Shown: positions 41,265 through 50,976 of the stretch, piece by piece
How positions within the stretch are numbered: the first letter of the stretch is position 1
How the letters are laid out: every line of letters begins with the position of its first letter
NCBI RefSeq assembly: GCF_028023555.1
Contig: NZ_JAQIOY010000001.1
Span: 868,001 to 932,000, forward strand
Length of the DNA: 64,000 nucleotides
Reading direction: 5' to 3'
Source of the DNA: Thalassococcus_A lentus
GTDB taxonomy: Bacteria; Pseudomonadota; Alphaproteobacteria; Rhodobacterales; Rhodobacteraceae
The notes under the pieces: model-generated
Databases searched by the model: none
Told to the model about the DNA's origin: nothing
Seen by the model: the letters and a program-made list of their open reading frames with translations, nothing else
Position numbers and translations under genes: made by a program

Positions 41265-42632
41265 ATGAAAAACCTTCTTCTCGGCCTCGTGACGACCACG
41301 GCTATGGCCAGTCCGGCCTTTGCCGAAATGCTTGAGCTTGAAAAAGACGAACTGACATTCGGCTTTATCAAGCTGACCGACATGGCGCCTCTCGCGGTTG
41401 CCTATGAGAATGGCTACTTCCTCGATGAAGGGCTGTTTGTAACGCTTGAAGCGCAGGCCAACTGGAAGGTGCTACTGGATGGTGTGATCGATGGCCAGCT
41501 GGACGGCGCGCACATGCTGGCAGGTCAGCCGCTGGCGGCGACCATCGGCTTTGGCACTGAAGCCCACATCATCACACCGTTTTCCATGGACCTGAACGGC
41601 AACGGCATCACAGTCTCCAACGAGGTTTGGGAAAAGATGCTGCCGCATATCCCCAAGATGGATGACGGTCGCCCGCAACACCCGATCAGCGCCGAAGCGC
41701 TCGCGCCTGTCGTCGAAGAATTTGCTGCCGAAGGTAAGCCGTTCAACATGGGAATGGTTTTCCCGGTTTCGACGCATAACTATGAATTGCGCTACTGGCT
41801 GGCGGCGGGTGGACTGCATCCCGGTTATTACAGCCCGGAAAACGTGACTGGTCAGATCGGCGCAGATGTCTTCCTTTCGGTTACGCCTCCGCCGCAGATG
41901 CCGGCCACGCTCGAGGCCGGTACGATCTATGGGTACTGCGTTGGTGAGCCATGGAACCAACAGGCGGTGTTCAAAGGGATCGGTGTCCCGGTCATCACGG
42001 ATTATCAGCTGTGGAAGAACAACCCTGAAAAGGTCTTTGGCATTACGGCCGAATTTGCCGAAAAGTACCCAAACACCACGCTTGCGGTGACCAAGGCGCT
42101 GATCCGCGCTGCGATCTGGCTGGATGAAAACGAGAACGCCAACCGGCCCGAAGCGGTCGAAATCCTGTCTCGTCCGGAATACGTCGGCGCAGACTACGAA
42201 GTAATTGCCAACTCGATGACCGGGTTCTTTGAATTCGAGAAAGGCGACAAGCGCGATATCCCGGATTTCAACGTGTTCTTCCGCTACAATGCGACATATC
42301 CGTTCTACTCTGATGCAATCTGGTATCTGACCCAGATGCGCCGCTGGGGACAGATCGCCGAGCCCAAATCCGACGCTTGGTACGATGAGGTCGCCAAGAA
42401 GGTCTACAAGCCCGAAATCTATCTCGAAGCGGCCAAGCTGCTGGTCGATGAGGGGCTGGCTAACGAGGCCGATTTCCCCTGGGATAGTGATGGGTACAAG
42501 GCGCCGACACCTGCGGCCGACATCATTGACGGCATCTCATACGACGGTCGTGCCCCGAATGCCTATCTCCAAAGCCTGCCGATTGGCCTGAAGGCTGAAC
42601 AGAAGATCGTTGGCAACGAGGTCGAAGGCTAA
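41265..42632 (+). CDS. nrtA: NrtA, periplasmic nitrate-binding protein of an ABC transporter
   Basis: Secreted nitrate/nitrite-binding protein, 455 residues, with a Sec signal (MKNLLLGLVTTTAMASPAFA). The binding fold opens with LTFGFIKLTDMAPLAVAYE and contains DGQLDGAHMLAGQPLAATIG, FNMGMVFPVSTHNYELRYWL and GYCVGEPWNQQAVF, all typical of NrtA/NasF proteins. Of two adjacent in-frame ATGs I chose the second because AAAGGA ends 6 bases upstream of it. It is the first structural gene after the NasT-controlled leader and delivers nitrate to NrtB/NrtCD. A strong hairpin follows, consistent with higher expression of the binding protein than of the membrane genes. Confidence 0.93.
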   Translation: MKNLLLGLVTTTAMASPAFAEMLELEKDELTFGFIKLTDMAPLAVAYENGYFLDEGLFVTLEAQANWKVLLDGVIDGQLDGAHMLAGQPLAATIGFGTEAHIITPFSMDLNGNGITVSNEVWEKMLPHIPKMDDGRPQHPISAEALAPVVEEFAAEGKPFNMGMVFPVSTHNYELRYWLAAGGLHPGYYSPENVTGQIGADVFLSVTPPPQMPATLEAGTIYGYCVGEPWNQQAVFKGIGVPVITDYQLWKNNPEKVFGITAEFAEKYPNTTLAVTKALIRAAIWLDENENANRPEAVEILSRPEYVGADYEVIANSMTGFFEFEKGDKRDIPDFNVFFRYNATYPFYSDAIWYLTQMRRWGQIAEPKSDAWYDEVAKKVYKPEIYLEAAKLLVDEGLANEADFPWDSDGYKAPTPAADIIDGISYDGRAPNAYLQSLPIGLKAEQKIVGNEVEG

Positions 42633-42647
42633 CCCCAGCCAAAGCCA

Positions 42648-42682
42648 GATCCCGCTCTGATTTTTAGAAACAGGGCGGGATC
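42648..42682 (+). terminator. 12-bp hairpin between nrtA and nrtB
   Basis: GATCCCGCTCTG (42648-42659) pairs with CAGGGCGGGATC (42671-42682) with one T-G wobble and an 11-nt A/T-rich loop. No T run follows, so it is best seen as an attenuator or as a 3'-end stabiliser of the nrtA message within the operon. Confidence 0.65.
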
Positions 42683-42722
42683 GATCCCCGCATTCAATTG
42701 TCTGACCTGAAGGCAGAAAAAC

Positions 42723-43799
42723 ATGACAACCGTTGACCCGAATTTTTCCGATGACGCAGAGCGCGAAGCGCGCCGTGCCCGGCTCTTCACCCGCATCAAC
42801 ACCGCCGACAAATGGTTTCAGGTTCTGGGACTGAGCTGGCTTACCCCGGTTCTCAAAGCGGCCGCAGGTGACAATCCAAAGGCACAAGCCAAGGAAATCT
42901 GGCGCCTGTTGGCGGTGCCGTTGCTGGCGATCTTCGCCTTTTTGTTGATGTGGGGCACGTTGGCGCCAAAGGTCCAGACTTCGCTCGGCGCGGTTCCCGG
43001 ACCCAGCCAAGTTTGGACAGAAGCGGTCAACCTGCACAAGGACGCTCAGGCCAAGGCGGAAAGCAAAGCCAAGTTCGAAGCCAAGGTCGCGCAACTGAAC
43101 GAACGCCTGATTGCGCAGGGCAAGGAACCCAAGACGCGTGCTTACACCGGTGCTCCGACGTACTATCAGCAGATCTGGACATCGATCAAAACGGTCTTTT
43201 TCGGCTTTTTGATTGCGACTGTCGTGGCGGTTCCGCTGGGCATCGCAGCAGGTTTGTCACCGACGGCCAATGCCGCGCTGAATCCCTTGATCCAGATATT
43301 CAAACCGGTCTCGCCCTTGGCGTGGTTGCCGATCGTGACGATGATTGTGTCGGCTGTTTATGTCACGCAGGACGGCTGGTTCGCAAAATCGTTCCTGATC
43401 TCGGCGATCACCGTGACGCTATGCTCGCTCTGGCCGACGCTGATCAACACTTCTCTGGGCGTTGCTTCGATCGACAAGGATCTCGTCAATGTGTCGAAGG
43501 TCCTGAAGATGAACACCTATACCAAGATCACCAAGCTGGTGTTGCCCTCTGCGCTGCCACTTATCTTTACCGGTCTGCGTCTCAGCCTTGGAGTCGGTTG
43601 GATGGTGCTGATCGCGGCGGAAATGCTCGCGCAGAACCCTGGTCTGGGAAAATTCGTCTGGGATGAATTCCAGAATGGGTCGTCCAGTTCACTCGCCAAG
43701 ATCATGGTTGCTGTCTTCACAATCGGGATCATCGGGTTCCTGCTGGATCGGGTGATGTATGCGCTGCAGTCCCTGTTCACCTTTTCGAATAATCGGTGA
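42723..43799 (+). CDS. nrtB: NrtB, nitrate ABC transporter permease
   Basis: Inner-membrane permease of 358 residues. A cytoplasmic N-terminal region of about 55 residues precedes the first membrane helix (LLAIFAFLLMWGTLAP). A long charged, coiled-coil-like insert (about 100-140, HKDAQAKAESKAKFEAKVAQ) sits between helix 1 and the remaining five helices, as in proteobacterial NrtB. The ATPase-contact loop is ASIDKDLVNVSKVLKMNTYT, and the family C-terminal segment GLRLSLGVGWMVLIAAEMLA is intact. It overlaps the ATPase gene by 4 nt and imports nitrate with NrtA and NrtCD. Confidence 0.93.
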   Translation: MTTVDPNFSDDAEREARRARLFTRINTADKWFQVLGLSWLTPVLKAAAGDNPKAQAKEIWRLLAVPLLAIFAFLLMWGTLAPKVQTSLGAVPGPSQVWTEAVNLHKDAQAKAESKAKFEAKVAQLNERLIAQGKEPKTRAYTGAPTYYQQIWTSIKTVFFGFLIATVVAVPLGIAAGLSPTANAALNPLIQIFKPVSPLAWLPIVTMIVSAVYVTQDGWFAKSFLISAITVTLCSLWPTLINTSLGVASIDKDLVNVSKVLKMNTYTKITKLVLPSALPLIFTGLRLSLGVGWMVLIAAEMLAQNPGLGKFVWDEFQNGSSSSLAKIMVAVFTIGIIGFLLDRVMYALQSLFTFSNNR

Positions 43800-45490
43800 T
43801 CGCGATGGGTATTCTTCAATTCAAGAACGTCTCCAAATCCTTTGGGACCGGCACCAACAAAACAGAGGTTCTCAAGGGGATTGATCTGGAAGTGGCCGAG
43901 GGCGAGTTCCTTGTGATCCTTGGGTTCTCGGGCACGGGAAAGACCACGCTGATCAATCTGATGGCGGGATTGGAAAAACCAACCTCGGGCAGCGTGACCT
44001 ACCGTGATGCTCCGATCACGGGGCCTGGCCCGGAGCGTGGTGTCATCTTTCAAAGCTACAGCTTGATGCCGTGGTTGACGGTGACAGGAAACGTCCGGCT
44101 GGCTGTGGATACGGTCTTTCCCGGTCTCAGCAAGGCCAAGAAGGCCGAGAAGGTCGCGCACTATGTCGACATGGTCGGGCTAAGCCACGCGGCGACCCGG
44201 CGCCCGGCCGAACTGTCGGGTGGGATGCGGCAGCGGGTCAACGTTGCCCGCGCCTTGGCTATGAACCCGGAAATGTTGCTGCTCGATGAGCCGCTCAGCG
44301 CCTTGGATGCTCTGACACGGGCCAATCTGGCGGATGAGATTGAAGGGATCTGGGATGCAGACAAAAAGACCTGTGTTCTGATCACCAACGACGTGGATGA
44401 GGCCATCATTCTTGCGGACCGGATCATTGCGCTCAATCCAGATGGAACGCTGGGGCAGGAGTTCTCTGTCACGATCCCGCGGCCCCGTGACCGTATCGAG
44501 ATGAACACGAACGATACCTTCAAGGCGCTGCGGGCCGAGGTAACGAAATACCTGATGGATGTGGGTATCGAGGCACGTGTTGACGGAACAAGGCAGTTGC
44601 CGGATGTCACGCCCATTCACGGTGTGCCAACGGCGGTCAAAGAGGCGCAAAAAGGCCTGATCGACGAACGGTTCCTCGACTTCAGTCAATTGCACAAAGT
44701 CTATCCAACACCCAAGGGGCCGCTGACCGTTGTTGAGGATTTCGATCTCAAGATTGACCGCGGTGAATTCATTTCCCTGATCGGGCACTCGGGTTGCGGT
44801 AAGTCGACGGTTCTGACCATGGCAGCCGGCCTCAACCCGATTTCAAAGGGTGCGATCAAACTGGATGGCCGCCACGTCGAAGGTGCTGATCCTGAACGGG
44901 CTGTGGTGTTCCAATCGCCGAACCTGTTCCCTTGGCTGTCCGCGCGCGAAAACTGCGCCATTGGTGTCGACAAGGTCTATCCAAACGCGTCTCGGGCCGA
45001 ACGGCAAGATGTTGTGGAATACTATCTGGAACGTGTCGGGCTGGCCGATGCGATGGAGAAATCCGCCTCCGAAATGTCCAACGGAATGCAGCAAAGGGTT
45101 GGCATTGCCCGTGCGTTTGCCTTGTCCCCCAAGTTGCTGTTGCTGGACGAACCCTTTGGCATGCTCGACAGCCTGACCCGTTGGGAATTGCAGGAAGTCC
45201 TGATGGAGGTTTGGTCCCGCACCAAGGTCACCGCGATCTGTGTGACGCATGACGTGGACGAGGCCATTCTCTTGGCGGACCGCGTTGTGATGATGACCAA
45301 TGGTCCGCAGGCCACGATCGGCAAGATTGTCGATGTTGACCTGCCGCGCCCGCGGACCCGCAAGGCGCTGCTCGAGCACCCTGACTATTACAAATACCGT
45401 CAGGACGTTCTCGATTTCCTTGAGGAATACGAACACGGCGCGAAACCCAAGCCCAAGGCGTCTGCGCCCAATCCCATCGCTGCCGAGTGA
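43796..45490 (+). CDS. nrtC: NrtCD, fused double ATPase of the nitrate ABC transporter
   Basis: Two ABC ATPase domains in one 564-residue chain, corresponding to separate NrtC and NrtD elsewhere. Domain 1 has Walker A GFSGTGKTT, signature LSGGMRQRV and Walker B LLLDEPLSALD, but its switch histidine is Asn198 (ITNDVDEA). Domain 2 (from about residue 300) has GHSGCGKST, a variant signature MSNGMQQRV, LLLDEPFGMLD and an intact VTHDVDEA. Combined head to tail, one site is canonical and the other degenerate. There is no regulatory nitrate-binding domain as in cyanobacterial NrtC. Start is GTG 43796 overlapping the nrtB stop; ATG 43805 is an alternative. Confidence 0.92.
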   Translation: MIAMGILQFKNVSKSFGTGTNKTEVLKGIDLEVAEGEFLVILGFSGTGKTTLINLMAGLEKPTSGSVTYRDAPITGPGPERGVIFQSYSLMPWLTVTGNVRLAVDTVFPGLSKAKKAEKVAHYVDMVGLSHAATRRPAELSGGMRQRVNVARALAMNPEMLLLDEPLSALDALTRANLADEIEGIWDADKKTCVLITNDVDEAIILADRIIALNPDGTLGQEFSVTIPRPRDRIEMNTNDTFKALRAEVTKYLMDVGIEARVDGTRQLPDVTPIHGVPTAVKEAQKGLIDERFLDFSQLHKVYPTPKGPLTVVEDFDLKIDRGEFISLIGHSGCGKSTVLTMAAGLNPISKGAIKLDGRHVEGADPERAVVFQSPNLFPWLSARENCAIGVDKVYPNASRAERQDVVEYYLERVGLADAMEKSASEMSNGMQQRVGIARAFALSPKLLLLDEPFGMLDSLTRWELQEVLMEVWSRTKVTAICVTHDVDEAILLADRVVMMTNGPQATIGKIVDVDLPRPRTRKALLEHPDYYKYRQDVLDFLEEYEHGAKPKPKASAPNPIAAE

Positions 45491-45590
45491 TGGGGGTGCT
45501 TGTCACAAAGGCCGCCGAACATTGGGCCCGCGAAACACCTCATCACCTGACGATCTACTGTGAATTGATCCATCGTCCCGGAGACGAAAC

Positions 45591-48020
45591 ATGACCCAGA
45601 AACTTGTTATCATCGGCGCTGGAATGGCCTCGGGCAGAGTTATTGAAACTCTGGTCGACGCTGATCCAGCGGCCTTTGAGATCACGCTGTTCAATGCGGA
45701 ACCGCGTGGGAACTACAATCGCATCATGCTGTCACCGGTCTTGTCCGGCGAAAAGCAATATGCCGAGATCGTAACCCATGACGACGCTTGGTATGCGGCC
45801 AACAACGTGACCTGCCGGTTTGGTGAGCCCGTGATCGGGATCGACCCTGATAACAAAGTTGTTCAGGGGCAGAATGGTTCTGTTTCCTATGACAAACTGA
45901 TCGTTGCGACGGGCTCCGCGCCTTTTATCATTCCGGTTCCGGGAAAGGATCTGCCGGGGGTCATTACCTACCGGGATCTGGATGACACCAATGCGATGAT
46001 CGAGGCCTCGGCCAAAGGCGGCAAGGCTGTTGTTATTGGCGGTGGGCTTCTCGGCCTCGAAGCTGCGGCTGGCCTGGCTGAGCGCGGCATGGATGTCACG
46101 GTGGTGCACCTGATGGGGCACCTGATGGAACGCCAACTGGACGAGGCGGCGGGATACTTGCTGCGCCGTGACTTGGAAAAACGCGGCATCACCATTCGCA
46201 CGCAGGCCTCGACCAAGGCCATTCTGGGCGACGGCAAAGCCGAAGCTGTTTTGCTCGAAGGTGATGAAACGCTGCCAGCTGATCTGGTTGTCATGGCCGT
46301 TGGCATTCGTCCCGAGGTCAGGCTTGCGCAGGAGGCGGGGTTGGACGTTGCCCGCGGGATCGCGGTCACGGCTCAGATGCAGACTTCGAATCCTGACATC
46401 TTTGCGGTTGGCGAATGTATCGAATTTGATGGGCAGCTTTTTGGACTCGTTGCGCCGCTCTATGATCAGGCAAAGGTGCTGGCGAATACGCTTTTAGAGT
46501 CGCCTGATGCCTTTGTGGTCAGGGACGTTGCGACCAAGTTGAAGGTGACCGGATGTGACTTGTTCAGCGCCGGCGATTTTGCCGAAGGTGCTGAGCGGGA
46601 AGACATTGTCTTCCGCGATCCCAGTCGGGGCGTTTACAAAAGACTGGTCATCGAGGGTGACAAGCTGGTCGGCGCGGTGATGTACGGCGATACCGCGGAT
46701 GGCAACTGGTTCTTTCAGCTTATCAAGGATGAAACCGACATCGAAGACATGCGCGAGACGCTGATCTTTGGTCCGGCCTTTCAGGGAGGGTCCCCCTCGG
46801 ACCCTTTGTCAGCCGTTGCAGCATTGCCGCCTGAGGCGGAAATTTGCGGCTGCAACGGCATTTGCAAAAGCACCATTGTCGAGGCAATCCAGAATGGTGC
46901 GGAAGATTTGGGTGCGGTCAAGGCAACGACCAAGGCCAGTGCATCCTGCGGAACCTGTACAGGTCTGGTCGAACAATTGCTGCAGGTCACCCTTGGTGAC
47001 GATTTCCAGATGCCAACGGCGCAACCGATTTGTGCGTGCTGTGATCTGACGCATGAAGATGTGCGCAGGCTGATCAAGTCGCAGGAACTGAAATCGCAAG
47101 AAGCGGTTTGGCAGGAGCTGGTGTGGAAGTCGCGGAATGGTTGCCATGTCTGCCGGCCAGCGGTGAACTTCTATCTGTTGGCGGATTGGCCTCTCGAATA
47201 TCGCGATGATCCTCAGAGTCGTTTCGTGAATGAACGTAAGCACGCCAACATCCAAAAGGATGGCACGTTTTCGGTGGTTCCACGCATGTGGGGCGGAATC
47301 ACCAACGCTGCCGAGTTGCGCGCCATCGCGGATGCTGCGGATAAATACAATGTGCCAACTGTCAAAGTCACAGGGGGACAACGGATTGATCTGCTCGGCG
47401 TCAAGGGCGAAGACCTGCCATACATCTGGTCAGATCTGAACAAGGCTGGTCTGGTGTCCGGGCACGCATATTCCAAAGGCCTTCGTACCGTCAAAACCTG
47501 CGTTGGCACGGACCACTGCCGCTTTGGCACGCAGGACTCCACCGGTTTGGGTATCAAACTTGAACAGATACTCTGGGGCAGTTGGACACCGCACAAGGTT
47601 AAGCTGGCCGTTTCCGGTTGTCCGAGGAACTGCGCAGAAGCGACCTGTAAAGACGTCGGCATCATTTGTGTGGATTCCGGCTTTCAGGTTGGTGTCGCAG
47701 GCGCAGCCGGTATGGACGTCAAGGAAACAGAACGCCTGATCGATGTGCCTACCGAAGCGGAAGCCATCGAATGGACCGTCGCGTTCATCCAGCTCTATCG
47801 AGAGAACGCCAAATATCTGGATCGTCCCTACAAATGGGTGGCCAAGGTTGGGCTTGAGTGGGTCAAAGATGTCCTGTCGGACGCCCAAGAACGGGAACGT
47901 CTGGTCGCCGCGTTCGAGCTGAGCCAGAGCATTTATCGCAAAGATCCCTGGGCCGAACACGCAGCCACGGCAAAGGCGTTCCAGCCGATGGCAGATCTGA
48001 CACTGGAGGCCGCGGAATGA
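45591..48020 (+). CDS. nirB: NirB, large subunit of assimilatory NADH nitrite reductase
   Basis: Cytoplasmic enzyme of 809 residues that reduces nitrite to ammonium with six electrons from NAD(P)H. Order of domains: FAD/NAD(P) reductase (about 1-400, LVIIGAGMASGRVIE, VVIGGGLLGLEAAAGLAERG), BFD-like [2Fe-2S] domains (about 418-530, CGCNGICKST, CGTCTGLVEQ, CACCDLTHED, CHVCRP), and the sirohaem/[4Fe-4S] domain (about 555-770) with cysteines in KTCVGTDHCRFG and SGCPRNCAEATCKD. Its stop overlaps the nirD start (ATGA). Sirohaem is supplied by CysG at the end of the same operon. Confidence 0.95.
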   Translation: MTQKLVIIGAGMASGRVIETLVDADPAAFEITLFNAEPRGNYNRIMLSPVLSGEKQYAEIVTHDDAWYAANNVTCRFGEPVIGIDPDNKVVQGQNGSVSYDKLIVATGSAPFIIPVPGKDLPGVITYRDLDDTNAMIEASAKGGKAVVIGGGLLGLEAAAGLAERGMDVTVVHLMGHLMERQLDEAAGYLLRRDLEKRGITIRTQASTKAILGDGKAEAVLLEGDETLPADLVVMAVGIRPEVRLAQEAGLDVARGIAVTAQMQTSNPDIFAVGECIEFDGQLFGLVAPLYDQAKVLANTLLESPDAFVVRDVATKLKVTGCDLFSAGDFAEGAEREDIVFRDPSRGVYKRLVIEGDKLVGAVMYGDTADGNWFFQLIKDETDIEDMRETLIFGPAFQGGSPSDPLSAVAALPPEAEICGCNGICKSTIVEAIQNGAEDLGAVKATTKASASCGTCTGLVEQLLQVTLGDDFQMPTAQPICACCDLTHEDVRRLIKSQELKSQEAVWQELVWKSRNGCHVCRPAVNFYLLADWPLEYRDDPQSRFVNERKHANIQKDGTFSVVPRMWGGITNAAELRAIADAADKYNVPTVKVTGGQRIDLLGVKGEDLPYIWSDLNKAGLVSGHAYSKGLRTVKTCVGTDHCRFGTQDSTGLGIKLEQILWGSWTPHKVKLAVSGCPRNCAEATCKDVGIICVDSGFQVGVAGAAGMDVKETERLIDVPTEAEAIEWTVAFIQLYRENAKYLDRPYKWVAKVGLEWVKDVLSDAQERERLVAAFELSQSIYRKDPWAEHAATAKAFQPMADLTLEAAE

Positions 48021-48346
48021 GCTGGATTGATGTAGGCGCTATTGAAGAAATCCCGTTGCGCGGGGCTCGCAAGGTCAAGACAGCGCTGGGCTGCGTTGCG
48101 CTGTTCCGGACTGCCGATGCAGAGGTTTTTGCCGCAACGGACCGTTGCCCTCACAAGGGCGGCCCGCTGTCCGAAGGTATTGTCCATGGGCAGTCTGTAA
48201 CTTGCCCTTTGCACAATTGGATTTTTGATCTCAACACGGGGCAGGCGCAGGGCGAGACAGCAACAATCGCGACGTTTCCGGTCCGCGTAGAAGCGGGCCG
48301 CATCCTGATTGACGGGTCTCGATTGACCGCAGGGAGCGCTGCCTGA
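48017..48346 (+). CDS. nirD: NirD, small Rieske-like subunit of nitrite reductase
   Basis: Small subunit of 109 residues with the Rieske [2Fe-2S] site intact: CPHKGG (Cys46, His48) and CPLHNW (Cys67 region with its His). It accompanies NirB. Many assimilatory NirD proteins have lost these ligands, so their retention is notable. The start overlaps the nirB stop codon, and its stop shares a base with the nasA start (TGATG), giving tight translational coupling. The frame is open upstream inside nirB but without similarity. Confidence 0.93.
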   Translation: MSWIDVGAIEEIPLRGARKVKTALGCVALFRTADAEVFAATDRCPHKGGPLSEGIVHGQSVTCPLHNWIFDLNTGQAQGETATIATFPVRVEAGRILIDGSRLTAGSAA

Positions 48347-50976
48347 TGGACGGAGCCGGCCTGCCAGAAACCCGTTCAGCCTGTCCGTATTGCGGTGTTG
48401 GTTGCGGCGTGTTGCTGCGTCCTGACGGTCAGGGCGGAATGGATGTCCGGGGTGATCCGGATCATCCGGCCAATTTCGGAAGGCTTTGCTCAAAAGGGTC
48501 GGCACTGGCCGAAACCGTTGGACTGTCGCAGCGATTGCTGACGCCGCGCATTGCCGGGCGGGAAACGGGTTGGGATGAAACGCTCCAATTGGTAGCAGAC
48601 AAGTTTTCCGAGGCGATTTCCCAGCACGGTCCGGACAGTGTCGCGTTTTACGTGTCAGGCCAGTTGCTGACAGAAGACTACTACGTTGCCAACAAACTGA
48701 TGAAGGGTTTCATCGGCTCGGCCAATATCGATACCAATTCACGCTTGTGCATGGCGTCTTCTGTGGCGGGGCATAAACGGGCCTTTGGGACCGACACGGT
48801 GCCGGGCACCTACGAAGATTTGGAGGAGGCGGATCTGGTCGTTCTGGTCGGCTCGAACCTCGCTTGGTGTCACCCGGTGCTGTATCAGCGTGTTCTGGCG
48901 GCCAAAACGCAAAGAGGCACGCGGATTGTCGTGGTCGATCCGCGCCGAACAGCCAGCTGTGACGGCGCAGATTTGCATCTGGCCCTGCGTCCGGGCAGCG
49001 ATGTGGCGTTGTTCAATCGGCTTCTGGCCGAGATCTACCAAGGCGGAGCCTTTGACGCGGATTTCCTGCGCAACACAACAGGCTTTGATGCGGCGATACA
49101 GACCGCCATGGGGGATGATGTCTCTGTCACGGGGCTTTCCGAACAAGAGCTGGCGGCATTCTGCAAGCTGTGGGTCGGCACCGAAAAAGTGGTGACGATC
49201 TACAGCCAGGGAGTGAACCAATCCACATCGGGCTCTGACAAGGTAAACGCGATACTGAATTGCCATCTTGCGACAGGCCGCATCGGAAAACCCGGTTGCG
49301 GCCCGCTGTCTGTGACCGGTCAGCCGAATGCAATGGGCGGGCGGGAAGTGGGCGGTCTGGCAAACATGCTGGCCTGTCATCTGGATTTGGAGAACCCGGA
49401 TCATCGAAACACGGTTCGTGATTTCTGGTCGTCTTCATCCGTTCCGGAGGCACCGGGTCTCAAGGCCGTCGACATGTTTCGCGCCGTTGGCGATGGCCGC
49501 ATAAAAGCGCTCTGGATCATTCACACCAATCCGGCGGTTTCCATGCCCGAGGCGAATGCCGTTCAGGACGCAATTGCACGCTGTCCCTTTACCGTGGTCA
49601 GCGACATCACCGCGAACACCGATACGGCCCGCCTGGCTGATGTTTTGCTACCGGCGACGGCATGGGGCGAAAAAGATGGCACAGTCACCAACTCGGACAG
49701 AACCATCAGCCGTCAGCGCAGCGTTCTGGCTGCACCAGGACAGGCCCGGGCGGATTGGGACATACTGGCCGAGGTTGGCCGCCGTATGGGGTTTGAAGAC
49801 GCTTTTGACTATCAGACGCCAGCCGAGATTTTTCGCGAACACGCAGCGCTTTCCGGCATGGCTGGCCAGATCGGACGCGATTTTGATATTTCGGCTTTGG
49901 CGGACATAAGTGACAATGCATATGCCGACCTCGTTCCGGTTCGCTGGCCGGTAACGCCCAACCGGATCGGCGGCCGGTTTTTTGGGGATGGAAACTTCTT
50001 CCACGCCGACAAAAAGGCCCGCCTGCTGCCCGTTTCGTGGCGACCGCCCGCAGCAAAAACAGGCCCGCGCTATCCCTACCGCCTGAACACCGGACGGCTC
50101 AGGGATCAGTGGCATACGATGACGCGTACCGCGTTGAGCCCGCGATTGTCGGCGCACCTGCCCGAACCTTTCGTGGATCTGCACCCTGATGACGCCGCGA
50201 CGGCGGGTATCGAACCTGCTGATCTTGTTCGGCTCAGCAGTCGTGCGGGTACGGGTATTTTGCGCGCACGCATTTCGGACACGGTTCAGCCGGGACAGCT
50301 CTTTGCCTCGATGCACTGGACCGGTGAAACCGCGCCATCTGCGCGTATCGATGCATTGGTTGAGGCTGCGACTGATCCTGTTTCCGGTCAACCGGAAAGC
50401 AAGGCAAGCGTCGTTGCCATGACGCGTTACGAAGCCGCTTGGTACGGTTTTGCCGTCTCAGCGGATCCCATGATGCTGGACAGCGAATACTGGGCCTTGG
50501 CCCGGACGGCAGCCGGGTACCGCGCTGAACTGGCAGGCACATTGGTGCCGGACAACTGGGAAATTGCAGCGCGCCGGCTTTTCGCAAAACCGAATGCCGA
50601 GGCGATCACTGTGCAGGACCGGGTCCGTGGATTTGCACGCATCGTCTTGCACGACAACGGAACATTATTGGGGGCCTTGTTCGTTTCTCCGCGTCCGGTG
50701 GCTGTCGCACGGGACTACCTGATTGCTCTTCCGGGTGGTGATGCGCAGTCTGCTTTGTCAGGTCAGCCGGGGCAGGATGTGATTAGTCCGGGGCCTGTGC
50801 TTTGCTCGTGTTTCGGCATCGGCGTAAACACCATTCTGAGTGCGATCGAAACGCAGGGCCTGATGTCGGTCGACGCGATCGGTGTGGCTTTGTCAGCCGG
50901 TACGAATTGCGGGTCATGCAGGCCTGAGTTGGCAGAGCTGTTGCTGAGCGTCCAAAACCGTGAGGCTGCCGAATGA
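48346..50976 (+). CDS. nasA: NasA, assimilatory nitrate reductase catalytic subunit
   Basis: Molybdenum enzyme of 876 residues that reduces nitrate to nitrite in the cytoplasm. The N-terminal [4Fe-4S] cluster is held by CPYCGVGCGVLL and GRLCSKG. The bis-MGD region includes NANIDTNSRLCMASSVAGHK-type segments (IGSANIDTNSRLCMAS) and GQPNAMGGREVGG. The C-terminal 60 residues form a BFD-like [2Fe-2S] domain (CSCFGIGVNTIL, GTNCGSCRPEL), as in Klebsiella NasA. No separate NasB/NasC electron-transfer subunit is present, so electrons may enter through the BFD-like domain from an unlinked reductase. It overlaps the TrpD2-like gene by 4 nt. Confidence 0.95.
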   Translation: MDGAGLPETRSACPYCGVGCGVLLRPDGQGGMDVRGDPDHPANFGRLCSKGSALAETVGLSQRLLTPRIAGRETGWDETLQLVADKFSEAISQHGPDSVAFYVSGQLLTEDYYVANKLMKGFIGSANIDTNSRLCMASSVAGHKRAFGTDTVPGTYEDLEEADLVVLVGSNLAWCHPVLYQRVLAAKTQRGTRIVVVDPRRTASCDGADLHLALRPGSDVALFNRLLAEIYQGGAFDADFLRNTTGFDAAIQTAMGDDVSVTGLSEQELAAFCKLWVGTEKVVTIYSQGVNQSTSGSDKVNAILNCHLATGRIGKPGCGPLSVTGQPNAMGGREVGGLANMLACHLDLENPDHRNTVRDFWSSSSVPEAPGLKAVDMFRAVGDGRIKALWIIHTNPAVSMPEANAVQDAIARCPFTVVSDITANTDTARLADVLLPATAWGEKDGTVTNSDRTISRQRSVLAAPGQARADWDILAEVGRRMGFEDAFDYQTPAEIFREHAALSGMAGQIGRDFDISALADISDNAYADLVPVRWPVTPNRIGGRFFGDGNFFHADKKARLLPVSWRPPAAKTGPRYPYRLNTGRLRDQWHTMTRTALSPRLSAHLPEPFVDLHPDDAATAGIEPADLVRLSSRAGTGILRARISDTVQPGQLFASMHWTGETAPSARIDALVEAATDPVSGQPESKASVVAMTRYEAAWYGFAVSADPMMLDSEYWALARTAAGYRAELAGTLVPDNWEIAARRLFAKPNAEAITVQDRVRGFARIVLHDNGTLLGALFVSPRPVAVARDYLIALPGGDAQSALSGQPGQDVISPGPVLCSCFGIGVNTILSAIETQGLMSVDAIGVALSAGTNCGSCRPELAELLLSVQNREAAE

